Positions 61,140 through 64,000 of a stretch of 64,000 bases of DNA are shown in pieces. The notes beneath the pieces were generated by a model. It saw only the letters and a list, made by a program, of their open reading frames with translations, had not been told where the DNA came from and ran no database searches. The stretch comes from Eonycteris spelaea. Its lineage: Eukaryota > Chordata > Mammalia > Chiroptera > Pteropodidae. Position 1 is the first letter of the stretch, and each line of letters begins with the position of its first letter. A program made the translations under genes and the position numbers. Location of the stretch: the NCBI GenBank assembly GCA_003508835.1, contig PUFA01000062.1, positions 1,092,001 through 1,156,000 on the forward strand, in the 5' to 3' direction.

Positions 61140-61370
61140 TATTAACTACCCACATGCAAGCTCAGTGAATAAACTATCTCCCTTAATCCTCCCAGCAACT
61201 CTATGAATTAGATTCTATCATTAGTCTCTTTTAATAGTTAAGGATACTCAAAGGTTTAAAGGTTTGAATAACTTGCCCAAAACCACACACCTTGTAAAAG
61301 TATAGCTGGTATTCAACCTTAGTATCACTGTCAGATGGATAGCCCTACCTCACTATAATTATTATATCAG
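61140..61370 (-). repeat. MIR SINE
   Basis: TCCTCCCAGCAACTCTATGA, AATAACTTGCCCAAAACCAC and ATAGCTGGTATTCAACC in reverse MIR order. Confidence 0.8.
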
Positions 61371-62924
61371 GCCACTTCCCCTTGAGGCTGAAGTGTTATT
61401 AGCATAAGTAGTGACTGGAGCTAGGCTAATGAACTGGATTCTTGCATCCATCGCCAAAAGTTTGCCCAGCTAACAGATTTATACAGCAGTTTTCATCTCT
61501 GTGTGTTATTGATAGAAATATTTCACTGAGCAAGACATGTCCTAGGTATAGGCCTATACAAGACTGTTATCTTCCTATTAAACAATACACAACAATAACA
61601 AGATCCAAGTCTGCAAAGCAGCCATCCATTCCCTAATATATCTTCCTGCATATTATATCGATAATACAGTCAACAGAATCCTGATTCAAATTTATTCTTA
61701 CAGTTGATAAAATTTGTAGTTTATTTAGTTATAATTTCTAGGGGTCTAGCTATGCATTTTGAATTCCATTTACAGGTTTCTTGTGGCATCTTTGAGCATT
61801 AAAAATAGTTTTATTACTCATAATAGCTCATGAGAAAAAAAATTTAGTCAATAACATTACCACGCAGGTCATCAACAAGTCACATTAGTGATAAATTCAG
61901 AGCAAATGGATTTGCTTTATAGGCAAGACAAATTCTTGAAGAAATTAAAGTTCTTAGCTATTCGTTCTATAGAGACCTCAGTGGCAATGTTCAATGAAAA
62001 AGAGAGAAAGCCAGGTTTGGCCCTGAGGATAGGCCCTGGGAATGGTCATTATTTTAATGAATAATGTCCAAAGAGGTTTAAGGAGCAAGAGATAGATCCA
62101 AGAAAGTACTCGACTAATGGTTTAATCGGATGAGACAGTTGCCAACAGAGAACCCATGCAGTTCTCCAACGACCTTGCCTAAGCCAATCATAAAATTAGC
62201 ATTTCCAAACTAGGGTTTCATAGTTGTTCTATATACTGTTTTATGAAAACAAGAGCTTCACAATCAAGTAAGTTCTGAAAATGCATCAATCAATATTCTC
62301 CTGGATATTCATGGCATATATTGTCATATTAAAATCTTCACAGAGTCCTGCAGAAAAGAAACCTGTTAAACCCTGTTTACTTTAACATTTCCTGGAGTTT
62401 TTTGATCAGGAAACCATAACCATTTTTTTTTTTTTACAACATTTTTAGTTTACTGAACTACATTTTCAGAAAAACTGATCCAGTGTAATTGAGAAAGCCT
62501 GTATCCTATAGGTAATGCTCAAAGAAGAACACCAACTATAACTTCTTATAGCAAAGCTATTGAGAATTTTTGGTGGGCATGGTTTAAAGGAAATAATCTT
62601 TAAAATGTTACCAGCATGCAGATATTCTAGATGTCAGTTCAAGGTCCATAGACGTCAAGCTGGAGATAGAGTTGACAAACTGAACAAAAATCATAGAGCC
62701 TCCAAGAAATCATGGGCCTTGAGAGAAGTTCAGTCCTCTTAATGAAAATGAAGCAAAGCATCCCTGTGGATAAAGTTAAGGTTTTTGCTTAAAAATCAAC
62801 CCTGAATTCAATCCTTCCTATAGCCAAAAAGTAATAAAGGTCATAGAGTTCCATACCATGGAAAAATTTAAACAAGAAAATTTGCGAGTGGGTGATAACA
62901 AATGGTGATACAAGCCCTAAAAGA

Positions 62925-63174
62925 TTTCACTGAAGTATATTGACAACAAACAAACATGACAAACAAACAGATTCATGGACATAGACAAAAGACTAGTGGT
63001 TACCAGAGGGTAGGGAGAAGGAGGAAGAAGATTGGGTAAAAGGGGTCAAATATGCGGTGACAGAAAGAAATTTAACTATGGGCAGTGAACACACAATGTA
63101 ATATATATATGACTTACTGTTGAATTATCAGTTGAAACATTGGATTTTGTTAATCAATGTCACCAACCATAAAA
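62925..63174 (+). mobile_element. L1 LINE 3' UTR with A-rich tail
   Basis: AGACTAGTGGTTACCAGAGG, GTAGGGAGAAGGAGGAAGA and CAATGTCACCAACCATAAAA give the L1M 3' UTR and poly(A) of about 14. Confidence 0.88.
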
Positions 63175-64000
63175 AAAAAAAAAATCTTGTTTCCATATGA
63201 CTTCACTACATATTCTGATTTCTTTTAAATTTATGTATTTCCATCACTCTTTTTTTTTTTTTTTTGCCTGTTTAAATATTTGCCTAGGTACTTACTTTTA
63301 TTGAGAAGAGTACTACAAATATCTATACCTCACTTTTGTTAGTACTTTATAGTTTTTGAATCTCTTTCATATGTAAATTTCACTTACTTCTTGGAACTAA
63401 TGCAGAGTAATGTAAAGAGCAAGTCTTATTAGAAATCTCTGAAACTCAATACATTTCTTAGTATTTTCTTGTGTGACTATGAAATTCAGGGGCTCTGATT
63501 TATGATTTTTTTAATTGATAGGAGTTTTTATTATACTCTAGAGCCTCCAAAACACTAAATATAACTACCACACCTTTTCTAATAAGATCTTTGGACCCCA
63601 AACACAATTTTAAGGAATGTAAGCTTTGAGTTTTCTAGATCATGTACAGACAGCAATCTCTGCAACAAATAAAGAGGGGATTTATTCTTTATTTAATCAT
63701 ACAAAACTTGGAAGAAATTTGTATATTGAATTCTGAGAATCACAAGCCATGTAAATATTCTTTACATTTATAGTAGTCATCTCAGCTTGAAACTTGAGTA
63801 TTTTTATCTTTCATTTTAGATTAGTCTGGGCATATCTGGATGTTCTATGCTAGCAGTTTCGAAAATAGTTTTTTTAGCAGAAGACTCTTTTGTTCAGATG
63901 AAATCTTCAGAGGAAATGAAAATGAAACAGATATAACTGATGATAAGTAGGACAGGCATGGGGGTGGGGCCTCTTTCTCTCTCTGGGAACGTGGGTAATT

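Larger units (their letters stand above)
51666..64000. other. Upstream intergenic region
   Basis: About 12.3 kb beyond the ARAP2 promoter. It holds MIR, L2, Tigger and L1 fragments and long dinucleotide repeats, listed separately. No coding exon or RNA gene was recognised; the longest open frame (131 codons on the minus strand at 60,396-60,791) shows no domain. Confidence 0.7.

Noticed and set aside
1..64000. CRISPR arrays, bacterial operons, phage or plasmid features
   Set aside because: The window is vertebrate intronic and intergenic DNA; regular repeats are microsatellites only.

Overview
This is mammalian (eutherian) genomic DNA: about 64 kb of AT-rich sequence with long introns, consensus GT-AG splice sites, one CpG island, and ancient interspersed repeats (MIR, L2, L1M/HAL1, hAT-Charlie and Tigger MITEs, LTRs). 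I found no Alu, B1/B2, carnivore, ruminant or equine SINE, so the order cannot be fixed. One old tRNA-like sequence with a poly(A) tail (about 31.47-31.57 kb) is the only candidate lineage SINE.

The window holds the 5' half of one gene, ARAP2 (ArfGAP with RhoGAP domain, ankyrin repeat and PH domain 2), on the minus strand. A TATA-less CpG-island promoter with a probable non-coding exon 1 lies at about 51.0-51.6 kb. Eight coding exons follow leftwards: exon 2 at 38,345-37,283 (start codon at 38,181), exon 3 at 31,859-31,801, exon 4 at 30,678-30,602, exon 5 at 29,884-29,793, exon 6 at 28,315-27,964, exon 7 at 16,035-15,966, exon 8 at 10,216-10,096 and exon 9 at 3,236-3,058. They encode the SAM domain, a low-complexity linker, the whole first PH domain and the start of the second. 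The ArfGAP, ankyrin, RhoGAP and RA parts must lie left of position 1. Exon phases join perfectly, giving 618 codons, but only if five missing single bases are allowed for: three in exon 2 and two in exon 6. Each is explained by one base lost from a short homopolymer run, so the gene is either newly broken in this individual or lineage, or, more probably, the sequence has base-level deletion errors.

Positions 51.7-64 kb are upstream intergenic DNA with MIR, L2, L1 and Tigger fragments and long dinucleotide repeats; I recognise no gene there. The most unusual structures are a 47-bp-arm inverted duplication of an L2 tail in intron 7 (12,274-12,397), a tiny U2 snRNA retro-fragment with target-site duplications in intron 6 (24,286-24,345), a NAGNAG acceptor at exon 4, a poly-T acceptor able to fold at exon 5, and a mixed GT/CG Z-DNA-type tract inside an L2 (58,521-58,592).
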